Shown here: positions 32,895 through 43,502 of the stretch, one piece after another | Position numbering within the stretch: position 1 is the stretch's first letter | Layout of the letters: the number at the start of each line of letters is the position of its first letter | Source: Deinococcus arboris | GTDB taxonomy: Bacteria; Deinococcota; Deinococci; Deinococcales; Deinococcaceae | DNA: 64,000 nt | Direction of reading: 5' to 3' | NCBI RefSeq assembly: GCF_009755355.1 | Contig: NZ_WQLB01000013.1 | Coordinates: forward strand, 1 to 64,000 | Translations under genes and position numbers: made by a program | Notes under the pieces: generated by a model | Told to the model about the DNA's origin: nothing | The model's database searches: none | What the model saw: the letters and a program-made list of their open reading frames with translations, nothing else

Positions 32895-34099
32895 TCATTC
32901 TGGCAGTCCCCGAGCGGCTGTCGTCTGCGGAAACCAGCGCATCTGGTCAAAGTCGCTCAGCGGCCGGTTCATCTCAAAAAGTTCCGGTTGGGCTGCGGCC
33001 CGCTGCGTGCCGTAAAACCCGCCCAGGAAGCGCCGGGGGCCAGGGTGTGGATGGTCCTGAGTGTGAAAGAGACCTGCTGACTGACCCAGAAACAAGGTGT
33101 CGGTCTGGTAAGGCTGAGGCCTACCCAGGGACAGAGCCGTAACAGGCCGTCCGGCCCCTTCCAGTGTGCGGGCGCGGAAGGTTCCCTGGCCTGTCAGGGC
33201 CCCAACCGCGCTGTACCCCTGTCCCAGCGCCTCACGCAGCACCCAGCCGGCGGCGGGGGAACCGGCAAAATCGGGGTTCACGGCGATGTGTTCGTTGTGG
33301 GCCCAGAAGACCGTGAGCCCCTGGGCTCCAGCGCCTCCTCCAGCAGGGTCTGGGCCATGAAAGTGTCGCGTAAGCCCAGCCGGGCATGATCTGCTTCCAG
33401 CAGGTAGGCATCCACAAAACGCGCGGCGTTGCGGGCCAGGGCTTACCGCTGGGGGTCGGTGTCTACCGTCTCGATCTGGCGCAGGGCCCGCAGGGCGTCG
33501 TGGGCGCGTGGGTAGCCGGGTTCAAGTTTGCCGGCCTGATACAAACTCCGATTGAATCGAGCAGAATGCTCGATGAAATCCGAGCGGAGCGAGCAGGAAC
33601 AGATACGGATTTTGCGTTATGGAAGCGCAGACGGTGCTTTTCCGGCTGTGCTGCAATTAAGCGGAATCCGTAGACACAGCTCCCGCAGCACCGGCGCCTC
33701 GTGGCCGGCATCTACCAGCAGCTGCACCCCCACGTGCGGCGGCTGCACATCCACGCCCACAAAACGCACCCGCTCGGCCGGAGGCTGGGCCGCATTCCAG
33801 CTTTGCAAGTCGCGCAGGCCCGCCAGAATCTCTTCGGTGTTCCAGCACCAGAAGCCCTGGGCCCGCAGCGCACTGGCCAGTGGTTCCTGGCTGTGACCGC
33901 GCAGGGCGGCGTCCAGGCGCCGGCCAGAGGCAAAGCCGCATTCCCAGGCCAGCACACGCAGCCGGCCCGTCTGGGCCAGGGACAGCAGCACCTGCCCTTT
34001 CCAGGTAAAGGCTTCGGCGCTGCCGTGGGTGGGTTCGCCCAGCCCCAGCACGCGCACCTCCGGTCTCTGGGCCAGTTCGCATTCTCTCTCGGTGTTCAC
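32895..34099 (-). pseudogene. Degraded erythromycin esterase family gene
   Basis: From a GTG at 34099 the minus strand reads VRVLGLGEPTHGSAEAF and FVGVDVQP, the start of an erythromycin-esterase-like hydrolase. It continues with AGHEAPVLREL, then is broken by the dispersed repeat at 33541-33671. Coding resumes with EPGYPRAHDALRALRQIE, hits an in-frame TAA (33443-33445), continues ARFVDAYLLEADHARLGLRDTFMA, and shifts frame near 33320 into LTVFWAHNEHIAVNPDFAG through to the C-terminus RWFPQTTAARGLPE. Three independent lesions mean it is dead. Homologues open macrolide rings or act as succinoglycan-type esterases. Confidence 0.85.
33541..33671. repeat. Small dispersed repeat, copy B (inside a pseudogene)
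   Basis: The element carries a perfect 8-bp hairpin (33556-33563, 33567-33574, loop GAA), then CCGAGCGGAGCGAGCAG and CGGTGCTTTTCC, ending GGAATCCGT. It aligns to copy A at 19819-19936 over 96 nt downstream of the hairpin. It separates two halves of the erythromycin-esterase pseudogene, so it inserted into a once-functional gene. Confidence 0.7.
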
Positions 34100-34135
34100 C
34101 AGTCCACAGGGTAAGGGCCAGCGTACACTGCGCCC

Positions 34136-34663
34136 ATGTCCACCTCTCCCTTTGACCGCGCGGTGCTGGCGGCGTTTGGCGACACGCCCGAGGCCACCCG
34201 CGAGCGCCTGAACCGCGAATTTGACCGCCTGGAAGCCCACCTGCAGGGCCGGCAGGCCGACTGGACGCAGGTGCAGCCGGGCCGCGACTGGACCCCGGCC
34301 CAGGAGACCGAACACGTCCTGCTGATTAACAGCGGGATTGCGCGCGGCATTGGCCTGCTGCTGTCTGACCGCGAGGTGCGCCCCGGTCCCCAGACCCCCG
34401 GCGAACTGACGCCGGACGGCCGCCGCGTGGCGCCTCCCCACACCCGTCCCAGTGAAGCCGGCGTGGCCTGGGCCGAGTGGCCAGACCGCTGGGCACAGGG
34501 CCGCGCCGCGCTGGACACGGTGACTGCTGACCTGCGCGCCACGCCGGGCCGCACCCTCTGGCATCCCTTTTTTGGAGAGCTGGACGCCCTGGACTGGGTG
34601 CGGATGGTGACTGCCCACCTGTACCAGCACCGCCGCGCCCTGGAACGGAGTGCCAGCGCGTGA
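34136..34663 (+). CDS. DinB family protein
   Basis: The 175-aa protein has DinB-type helices with WTPAQETEHVLLIN (first His near residue 65) and DALDWVRMVTAHLYQHRRAL (His pair near residue 165), the ligands of a divalent metal. It is therefore probably a metal-dependent thiol transferase-like protein of unknown substrate. TACACT at 34124-34129 sits 6 nt before the ATG (leaderless), and the -10 of the divergent esterase pseudogene lies 11 nt away. It overlaps the next gene by 4 nt. Confidence 0.85.
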   Translation: MSTSPFDRAVLAAFGDTPEATRERLNREFDRLEAHLQGRQADWTQVQPGRDWTPAQETEHVLLINSGIARGIGLLLSDREVRPGPQTPGELTPDGRRVAPPHTRPSEAGVAWAEWPDRWAQGRAALDTVTADLRATPGRTLWHPFFGELDALDWVRMVTAHLYQHRRALERSASA

Positions 34664-35097
34664 CGCTGCCCGCCCAGACCCGCACCGACAAGGGGGTGCG
34701 CGGCTTTGAGCTGGACCTGCATGTGGCCTTTGCCCAGCCTCTCCCCGAAGCCCAGGCCCGCGCGGCGCTGCTGATGCTGGAGGGCTTCACGCTGGACCTC
34801 TACCGCCCGCATCCGGCGGCCCTGCGCCGGGAAGGGGAGGAGGCAAGCCTGGACGCGGACGCAGGTGTGCCTTCAGCCCGCCTGACCGGTCCCCTGCGCG
34901 ACCCGGAAGTCGTCCGCGCGGCTCTGGCTGCGCTGCTGGTTGGCCCGGCCCGCTATGTGGAGGTCGGCGTGCGCGGCTTTCTGCGCAGCGCTCAGGGGCA
35001 GACCGACTGGATGCCCTGGCGCCGTAACGCCGTGTTGCCGCGCGCCAGGGTGGCCGAGGTGACCTTTGAACCGGGCGTGCGCTTCGTGCTGGAGTAG
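34660..35097 (+). CDS. Hypothetical protein coupled to DinB
   Basis: The 145-aa product starts at a GTG that overlaps the DinB stop (GTGA), so translation is coupled. It is soluble and alternates helices with beta-like segments: GFELDLHVAFAQPLPEAQARAALLML, then VRAALAALLVGPARYVEVGVRGFLR and a closing GVRFVLE. I recognise no family. Codon usage and composition match the neighbours, and the strict coupling makes it a real gene that probably works with the DinB protein. Confidence 0.75.
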   Translation: MTLPAQTRTDKGVRGFELDLHVAFAQPLPEAQARAALLMLEGFTLDLYRPHPAALRREGEEASLDADAGVPSARLTGPLRDPEVVRAALAALLVGPARYVEVGVRGFLRSAQGQTDWMPWRRNAVLPRARVAEVTFEPGVRFVLE

Positions 35098-35429
35098 GGA
35101 AGAGGGAGGGGCGACGGCCGTTCAGAGGGAATCAGCAGGCCTTTACACGCAAACGCCGGTCTGCAACGGGGGCGGGGGCGCAGTTGACCTCGTCACCCGT
35201 TCTTAGCGACTCCGCTGACACAGCCCGCTGTCTAGCGCGCTCACTAAGCGGAATCGCGCCCGCCTCGTTTCTGCATCTGCCCGCCTGACGGCGCTGCTCT
35301 CTCCAGCCACTTGAATGGCCCCGCCGGTATCAGTGGGGCCATCGTCGTCTGTTGGCGTGTCGGTTCCCCCGCTGCCCCTTGAGCACTGCTGGGGAGACCG
35401 ACGCCACCCTATGCCTGCCCGGCGCTGCC
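35098..35429. other. Intergenic region without gene
   Basis: I see no gene here. An inverted repeat TGGCCCC/GGGGCCA (35316-35322, 35335-35341) may be a weak terminator. A stretch near 35225-35250 (CACTAAGCGGAATCG) faintly recalls the end of the dispersed repeat. Confidence 0.4.
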
Positions 35430-35708
35430 TTACGCGCTCAGGGGAAGGACGGTTGCCCGAGCCTTCTCGCCCTGGGCGCGCGGGCGCAGGTTCAGGACCA
35501 GCAGGCGCGTGTCGGGGCGCAGCAGGTACGGCAGCGCCGAGTCATGTAGTGCCGACAGGGCGCGGGCGCTGTCGCTGGCCGGAATCCCTTGCAAGACCAC
35601 CACGGCGCGTGTGGCGCCGGCGTTCGTCCAGATATCGGCCGTCCCCAGGCGGTCATCGCCAGTGGGGGCGCGGTACTCGAAAGCGTGGGCGCGGCGCAGC
35701 AGGTGCAT
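35430..35708 (-). CDS. Small hypothetical protein
   Basis: The 92-aa product begins at the ATG at 35708 behind AAGGAGCC, a good ribosome-binding site, which is the main reason to accept it. It reads MHLLRRAHAFEYRAPTGDD and later RAVVVLQGIPASDSARAL and RPDTRLLVLNLRPRAQGEK, consistent with a small alpha/beta domain. I recognise no family. No membrane segment or signal is present. Confidence 0.6.
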   Translation of the reverse strand: MHLLRRAHAFEYRAPTGDDRLGTADIWTNAGATRAVVVLQGIPASDSARALSALHDSALPYLLRPDTRLLVLNLRPRAQGEKARATVLPLSA

Positions 35709-36147
35709 AGGTCTTGGCTCCTTGGAAGGGGAAAGCGGCGAAGAAAACGGCAGACGACAGCAGTGTCCGGGACAGTGTGGACAGCGGGGCACGGCTTGAG
35801 GTTCGCCTTCAAGCTTACGGGGTGGCCTGGTGGCCTTTGTCCCCCCCGCCGGGGTGTTCTTGCTGATGGGCGCAGCATGACCGAGCTCTGTTGGACGGGC
35901 GTGAAAAAGGGGTGTGTCTGGTCTGGGGGCGCTCATACGGGAGGCGCTTTCAGGCTGGGTGTGCCTCCACTGGCAAGGCTTCTCTCTCACTAGCGGTCTG
36001 CCACCGCCCTGGTCAACCGGTCATTCTCACCGCAGGGGCCAGCCTGGCGCCTGTACCTGGAAGAGAACAGCCTCCGCTAGCACAGTGCCATCGGTTGCGC
36101 CGCTCAAACTGGCAGTATGGCCGCCGCCTCTGGCCTACACTGCCCGT
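35709..36147. other. Intergenic region without gene
   Basis: No open frame here has a convincing start or composition. Its only recognisable content is the leaderless promoter of the next gene at the right edge (TACACT, 36136-36141). Confidence 0.4.
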
Positions 36148-36657
36148 GTGACGGCCCCCGTGTCCGAACTGTTGCAGGAATATCAGGGGTATGTGCTGGC
36201 CTACCGCCTGCGCCGCGCTGTGGGGGGCCGGGTGGCGCCGCCGGGGGACCAACTGACCCTGGCCGGCTACGCGGCCGTGCGGCTGGAACGGCAGGACCTG
36301 GCCCGCCGCCTGGTCCGGGAGGGCCTGGACGCGGTGTGGATGCGGCGCCTGGACAGCCTGTCGGACCAGCTGATGTTTGGCTTCTGGCTGAATCCGGCCG
36401 AGGTGGCGGCCTTTTTGCGGGCGGCCATCCGTGAGGGCAGTCACCCGGCGCTGGGCGAACCGGCAGCGTTTGCGGCCCTGCTGACGCCGGGAGAACGTGC
36501 CCGGCTGGGCGAAGCCGGGGTGGCGCAGGTGTGCGCCCACCACCTTGCCTGTTTTGCGCTGGCCGCGCCCATGCTGGACCCCGACGGCCTGAACACGGCC
36601 TGGCAGCGCGTTGAGGCCACCCGTCCGCCCCTGTTTCTGGACGAGCTGAGCGGATGA
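36148..36657 (+). CDS. Hypothetical protein upstream of comF
   Basis: The 169-aa product starts at a GTG (36148) placed 6 nt after TACACT, so it appears leaderless; an earlier in-frame extension has no promoter or ribosome-binding support. It is helical and soluble, with repeats of Leu/Arg-rich helices (e.g. VSELLQEYQGYVLAYRLRRAV and RLDSLSDQLMFGFWLNPAEVAAFL) and a C-terminal LFLDELSG. I recognise no family. It overlaps comF by 4 nt (ATGA), which suggests a functional link to DNA uptake or phosphoribosyl transfer, but this is inferred only from coupling. Confidence 0.75.
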   Translation: MTAPVSELLQEYQGYVLAYRLRRAVGGRVAPPGDQLTLAGYAAVRLERQDLARRLVREGLDAVWMRRLDSLSDQLMFGFWLNPAEVAAFLRAAIREGSHPALGEPAAFAALLTPGERARLGEAGVAQVCAHHLACFALAAPMLDPDGLNTAWQRVEATRPPLFLDELSG

Positions 36658-37298
36658 GTGGGCCACTGCTGGCCCGGCTGGGGCAACTGGGCCGCGCCTT
36701 GCTGCCCCGCCCCTGCCCCGGCTGCGGCGCGCAACTGGGAACGCAGGTCGGCCTCTGTGCAGCGTGCCGCGTAGACCTGCGCGCACGTGTGGAACACTTC
36801 AGCCCCCTGCGCCCACGTCCCGAGGCGCATCTACTGACGCTGGGGCCGTATTCGGGGGCCCGCCGGCGCGCGGTGAGGGCACTGAAATACGCCCAGGTGC
36901 GCGAGCTGGCCGGGGTGCTGGGGTCCGCCCTGGCTGCTGGCGTGCCCGCCGAGTGGGCGGTGCAGGCGGTGATACCGGTGCCGCTGCATCCCAGCCGTCA
37001 GCGTGAGCGCGGCTTTAACCAGGCTGAACTGCTGGCCCGTGCCCTGGCCACGGGGCTGGGGGTGCCGTGCGTGAACGCCCTGCGCCGCACGCAGGCAGGC
37101 GCCCAGCAGGCCCGCCGCCGCGCCGCCGAACGGGAAGACCTCCGGGGGGCTTTTGAGCGGGGTTCTGCCGTGTTGCCGCCAGGCGCGGTGCTCTTGGTGG
37201 ACGATGTGTTTACCACCGGTCAGACTGGCCTGGCTTGCCAGGAAGTGCTGCGGGTGGCCGGCGTCCCCGCTGTGTATATGGCTGTGGTGGCCAGATGA
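36654..37298 (+). CDS. comF: ComF family protein (phosphoribosyltransferase-like)
   Basis: The 214-aa protein has an N-terminal zinc-finger-like pair CPGCG and CAACR (about residues 20-40) and a phosphoribosyltransferase-type fold. That fold carries VIPVPLHPSRQRERGFNQAELLARAL and the PRPP-binding loop VLLVDDVFTTGQT (about residues 179-191). ComF/ComFC proteins take part in natural transformation, helping to move single-stranded DNA into the cytosol. Deinococcus is naturally transformable, which fits. It is the second gene of a coupled pair and is followed by a strong terminator. Confidence 0.92.
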   Translation: MSGPLLARLGQLGRALLPRPCPGCGAQLGTQVGLCAACRVDLRARVEHFSPLRPRPEAHLLTLGPYSGARRRAVRALKYAQVRELAGVLGSALAAGVPAEWAVQAVIPVPLHPSRQRERGFNQAELLARALATGLGVPCVNALRRTQAGAQQARRRAAEREDLRGAFERGSAVLPPGAVLLVDDVFTTGQTGLACQEVLRVAGVPAVYMAVVAR

Positions 37299-37301
37299 AG
37301 A

Positions 37302-37332
37302 GGCGGTGCGCGGTGAGTTCCCGCGCACCGCC
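37302..37332. terminator. Bidirectional terminator between comF and the DUF1684 gene
   Basis: A perfect 12-bp stem GGCGGTGCGCGG/CCGCGCACCGCC (37302-37313, 37321-37332) stands between the convergent stop codons. It is followed by TTCT on the plus strand and TCTTCA on the minus strand. Confidence 0.75.
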
Positions 37333-37338
37333 TTCTGC

Positions 37339-37872
37339 CTACAGTTTTTCCCCGACTGGTACGGCTTCACTGAGCCAGTTCTCGCGGGGTGGCAGGGGAC
37401 AGGTCCACTGCGGGCTGTAGGCGCAGTATGGGTGGTAGGCCAAATTGAAATCCACCCGGATCAGGGGGCCGTCGCCGCCCAGTTGCTGGTCCAGCGGGGC
37501 GTCCAGATAGCGCCCGGCGCCATAGGTCTCAGCGCCACTGGTGGTGTCCCGGAATGGCAGGAAGACGCGCGCCGGCACTTCCTCACCCAGGGGGGTGAAC
37601 ACCAGCAGGGTGTGCTGACCGCCGGGCAGCGGCACCGTGACCTCGCCGTAGCGGGCCATCACGCGCACCTCACCGGTATTGGTCTCCAGCGGAAACTCGG
37701 CGCTGGCGTCCTGGGGGAGCCGGGTCAGCGGCAGGGTAAACGCCCACGCTTCATCGGGCGCAAAGTAGCTCAGGCCGCGAAAGGTCCCCGTGTTTACGGG
37801 GCCGTTGCCAGCGGCAAAATGCTCATCCTTGCGGCGGCGAAAGTCCAGCAGGGCGTCCGCGTAGGCGGTCAC
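37339..37872 (-). CDS. DUF1684 domain protein
   Basis: The 177-aa protein starts with YADALLDFRRRKDEHF and continues FRGLSYFAPDEAWAF, LLVFTPLGEEVPARVFLPFRDTTSG and TYGAGRYLDAP, and ends with the invariant block IRVDFNLAYHPYCAYSPQWTCPLPPRENW. That ending is diagnostic of DUF1684. The His/Cys-rich final block may bind a metal. The function is unknown. It is encoded directly after an S4-domain gene (2-nt gap), probably in one transcript. Confidence 0.92.
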   Translation of the reverse strand: MTAYADALLDFRRRKDEHFAAGNGPVNTGTFRGLSYFAPDEAWAFTLPLTRLPQDASAEFPLETNTGEVRVMARYGEVTVPLPGGQHTLLVFTPLGEEVPARVFLPFRDTTSGAETYGAGRYLDAPLDQQLGGDGPLIRVDFNLAYHPYCAYSPQWTCPLPPRENWLSEAVPVGEKL

Positions 37873-37874
37873 GC

Positions 37875-38075
37875 TTACCAGTCCACCTTCACGCGCTGCC
37901 CGGCGTATTCCACCACGTCACCCCGGCGCAGCTTCTTGCGGCGGCGCGTTTCAATGTCGCCGTTCAGGCGCACCTCGCCGCCCTGCACCCGGAACTTGGC
38001 CTCGCCGCCTGTCTCGACCAGCCCGCGCAGTTTCAGGAAATCCTGAAGGTCCATGGTGTCCTGTTCATTCGTCAT
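37875..38075 (-). CDS. S4-domain RNA-binding protein (YaaA/YbcJ type)
   Basis: The 66-aa protein consists of little more than an S4 RNA-binding module: MDLQDFLKLRGLVETGGEAKFRVQGGEVRLNGDIETRRRKKLRRGDVVEYAGQ has the alphaL motif and basic RRRKK cluster of the family. Small stand-alone S4 proteins of this YaaA/YbcJ type bind structured RNA, possibly ribosomal. The ATG at 38075 is the nearest start that keeps the complete domain. It heads a two-gene unit with DUF1684. Confidence 0.9.
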   Translation of the reverse strand: MTNEQDTMDLQDFLKLRGLVETGGEAKFRVQGGEVRLNGDIETRRRKKLRRGDVVEYAGQRVKVDW

Positions 38076-38184
38076 GCCGGGCAGCGTAACAGGGTTGGGC
38101 CGCCCGGAACCGTGAGGGGCCGGTCCCTCAGCCCTGACCGGCCCCGTGCAGTGCGGGAATCGTGCGGTCAATCGAGGCTTGCCC

Positions 38185-38706
38185 TCAGGGTTTGTACTGC
38201 GCGGCAAACAATCTCACGTCGGCGTCGTCCACCTTGCCGTCGCCACTCAGGTCGCCCACGGGGGTCGTCTTGCCGTGGTTGTTCATCAGCACGGCCAGGT
38301 CGGCCAGGTCAATCTTGCCGTCGCCGTTCAGGTCGGCGCCGCTCAGGCGGGTGCGGGCAGAGGCGGGCGTCCAGTCGGTCAGGCGCAGTTCGCGCGCCAG
38401 CTCCGTGCGCAGGGCGTCTTGCAGCGGCAGCGGCCCCCGCGGGTTGAACTCGATGCGCCGCTCACCGTTGACGGTGACCACCCGCGCCGCCACATCCGGG
38501 TTAAAGGGCGCCGCGCCGCCCAGGGCCAGCACCACGCCGCTCTTGGTGTCCAACGTAACCGGCAGGTCGGGGCTGCTCAGGGCCGTCAGGGCCGCCTGCA
38601 CCGCCCTGGTCAGCTCGTCGCCCTGGGGCCGCAGTTTGACGGTGGCGGCCTGGGCGCCACTGGCTAGAGGGGCCAGCAGCAGCAGGGCCAGCAGCACCCG
38701 CTTCAT
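38185..38706 (-). CDS. Secreted dockerin type I protein
   Basis: The 173-aa protein has a signal peptide (RVLLALLLLAPLASGAQA) and a central domain of about 90 residues. A C-terminal dockerin type I domain follows, with two EF-hand-like calcium loops, DLNGDGKIDLADLAVLM and DLSGDGKVDDADVRLFA (about residues 123-168). Dockerins bind cohesin domains with high affinity. Two genes upstream in the same operon is a lipoprotein with a cohesin-like domain, so a surface docking pair is likely. No cellulosome enzymes are nearby. The start overlaps the preceding gene's stop (ATGA). Confidence 0.85.
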   Translation of the reverse strand: MKRVLLALLLLAPLASGAQAATVKLRPQGDELTRAVQAALTALSSPDLPVTLDTKSGVVLALGGAAPFNPDVAARVVTVNGERRIEFNPRGPLPLQDALRTELARELRLTDWTPASARTRLSGADLNGDGKIDLADLAVLMNNHGKTTPVGDLSGDGKVDDADVRLFAAQYKP

Positions 38707-39161
38707 GGCGTTCCCCGCGCGGCCACCAGGGCCTCACGCAGCTTGACCGGGTCGGTAATAGTGCCGGCTTCCACACGCCCGTCGGTCACCGGATAAAAGC
38801 CCTGGTTAAAGCCCACAAAGGGACTGTCCAGCCGCGCCGTGTACAGCAGCGCCACTACCTCCAGCCCCGGCCGCAGGGCCGGCACGTCGGCCAAGTCTTT
38901 GAGCACGAACAGGGCCGGGGCGCCCTCCTGCTTCGGCAACTGCGCGGGGTCGCCTGCGATGGTTTCGGTGACCGTCAGCGGGTAAACCAGGTAGGTCACG
39001 GCGCCATCTTTGACTTCCACGCTGGTGCCCAGCTTGGCGCGCACAATCACCTCGGCCTTCTTGGCCTGCTGGGCCAGGGTCAGGGTGGGGGCGGTGGTGG
39101 CCACGGCCAGCGAAGTCAGCAGGGCCGCGCCGGTCAGGGCGGTGCGGAGGATGGCCCTCAT
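38703..39161 (-). CDS. Secreted protein between cohesin-like and dockerin genes
   Basis: The 152-aa protein has an N-terminal signal peptide (LRTALTGAALLTSLAVATTA) and a single domain that reads KAEVIVRAKLGTSVEVKDGAVTYLVYPLTVTETIAGDP, then LFVLKDLADVPALRPGLEVVALLYTARLD and FVGFNQGFYPVTDGRVEAG. The pattern VRAKVG..., a request for a measure such as GDP, and PFVGFNQGFYPV recalls secreted proteins of the kind that often precede dockerin genes, but I cannot name a family. It overlaps both neighbours by 4 nt, so all three genes are translated together. Confidence 0.8.
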   Translation of the reverse strand: MRAILRTALTGAALLTSLAVATTAPTLTLAQQAKKAEVIVRAKLGTSVEVKDGAVTYLVYPLTVTETIAGDPAQLPKQEGAPALFVLKDLADVPALRPGLEVVALLYTARLDSPFVGFNQGFYPVTDGRVEAGTITDPVKLREALVAARGTP

Positions 39162-40141
39162 TTCTGGTCTCCGGGTGCCGCCGGCGGGGGCGTTACTGGG
39201 GCTGGGGAGGTGACTGGGACAGTCGGCGCTGGTGTGGTTGGGGCTGGCGCCGCCGGGGTCGTTCCTGACGTCCCGGTTGGGGTGGTCGTGGGTGTCACTG
39301 CCGGCGCTGCCTGCTGCTCGGCTGCTTTTTGCTCTGCGGCCTTCTGTTCTGCGGCTTTTTGTTCCGCTGCCTTCTGCTCTGCCAGCTTCTTTTCCTCGTC
39401 GGGAAAGAGCTTCTGGGCCAGCAACTTGCCCTCGCCGTCGCGGCCCTCGTAGGCCAGGACGGGGCTGGCGAGGGTCACCATGGCAGTGGGTTTGACGGTC
39501 AGCAGCGCTACCCGCGCGGCAGTGCGCGGCACCGCTTTGAAGCCGATGTCCACCAGCACGCGCCGCCCCTCCTGGCGCCAGAACACCACGTTGCTTCCCT
39601 CGGGTTGCACGCGCGTGACGGTCACGCCGGCTGGCAGCTCCCAGCCAAAGCGCGCGGCCCGAACGGCGCGCGGCGCGTTGATGGTCAGTGGGATGCGGGT
39701 CTCGCCGCGAATCTGTCCGGCCGGCAGGTTCAGGGCCAGGCTCAGGGGCGGCAGGTCCTGCACCGTCAGCGTGACGGTTTTCGACCTCGTGCTGAGGGTC
39801 GAATCGGTGACTTCCAGCGTGAAGGTGTAGGTGCCGGTCTTGGTGGGGGTGCCCACCAGCTGCTGCCCTTTGAGGTTGATGCCCGGCGGCAGGGTGCCGC
39901 CCGTCGCGCGCACGGTGTACGGTCCGGCCCCGCCCGCCACGGTCACTGGGGCCGTGTACGGCTCGTTCAGGTACACCGGGGGCAGCCCGGACGGCGCCTC
40001 GACAAACGCCAGGGCGTCGCGCCCGGTGGTGGCCGAGGTGCCGGTGATTTCCTGGCCGCAGCCAGCCAGCGCGCCGGCCAGCAGGGCGCCCAGCAGCCAC
40101 GCACCCGCGCGGCCCGTCGAACGGGAGAGTGCCATATGCAC
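39158..40141 (-). CDS. Lipoprotein with Ig-like and cohesin-like domains
   Basis: The 327-aa lipoprotein (lipobox LAGC, Cys about 28) has an Ig-like He_PIG-type domain (about 50-125: YTVRATGGTLPPGINLKG, GTPTKTGTYTFTLEVTDS). A second beta domain follows (about 130-240: PLTINAPRAVRAARFGWELPAGVTVTRVQ, ending LASPVLAYEGRDGEGKLL) whose layout resembles cohesins. Then come five copies of the pentad AEQKA and a Pro/Thr-rich tail that could cross or attach to the wall. The pentads are encoded by an almost perfect 15-bp minisatellite (about 39317-39393). The start is a GTG (40141) or an ATG two codons later (40135); TAAACT lies just upstream. It heads the operon ending in the dockerin gene. Confidence 0.8.
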   Translation of the reverse strand: MHMALSRSTGRAGAWLLGALLAGALAGCGQEITGTSATTGRDALAFVEAPSGLPPVYLNEPYTAPVTVAGGAGPYTVRATGGTLPPGINLKGQQLVGTPTKTGTYTFTLEVTDSTLSTRSKTVTLTVQDLPPLSLALNLPAGQIRGETRIPLTINAPRAVRAARFGWELPAGVTVTRVQPEGSNVVFWRQEGRRVLVDIGFKAVPRTAARVALLTVKPTAMVTLASPVLAYEGRDGEGKLLAQKLFPDEEKKLAEQKAAEQKAAEQKAAEQKAAEQQAAPAVTPTTTPTGTSGTTPAAPAPTTPAPTVPVTSPAPVTPPPAAPGDQK

Positions 40142-40402
40142 AGCAGTTTACCCGCGTCCCCGCCCTGCTGCGGTGAGGTCTGCATGTGGGCGGGCCAGGG
40201 GGAGACTCGGCGGCGTCCTCTGGGCCGGCAGCCACGGGGATCAGGGGTGAACTCAGGCCAGGGGCAGTGGGTCAGCTTGCGGTTCGGGCATCCGCTGGGC
40301 ACGGCGGTCCAGGGCTGTTCTAGGTTGGTCACGACCCCTCAGGCCATGTTCTGAGTCTTTTGACAGAGTTGAGCGGTCCCCAGCCGCATTACACTGCCCG
40401 CC

Positions 40403-43318
<2,916 letters not shown>

Positions 43319-43459
43319 GCCGGCCTCCGACCGGCCTTAAGCAGGAGGCCCGGTGAACTCTGGGCAGGGTGGGCAGGAAAAGGATTGCCGTGAGAGAGGC
43401 GTAGGCAGTCCCCTTCTTGACCGTTACAAAGCGCCATCTGTCTAAGCCGGGCAAGACAA

Positions 43460-43490
43460 GGGGCCGCCAGCGTGATGCTGAGCGGCCCCC
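43460..43490 (-). terminator. Terminator of the MBL-fold gene
   Basis: GGGGCCGCC...GGCGGCCCC-type inverted repeat with an interrupted second half lies 13 nt after the MBL stop. It is followed on the minus strand by CCTTGTCTTG. A smaller inverted repeat GCCGG/CCGGC at 43320-43336 follows the M16C gene on the plus strand. Confidence 0.55.
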
Positions 43491-43502
43491 TTCTGCTGCG
43501 GT

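Noticed and set aside
35200..35260. Possible third copy of the dispersed repeat
   Set aside because: Only CACTAAGCGGAATCG recalls the end of the element; the hairpin and the CCGAGCGGAGCGAG core are absent.
39317..39393. Tandem 15-bp repeats that might be a CRISPR array or independent minisatellite
   Set aside because: They have no spacers and are in frame, encoding AEQKA pentads of the cohesin-like lipoprotein.
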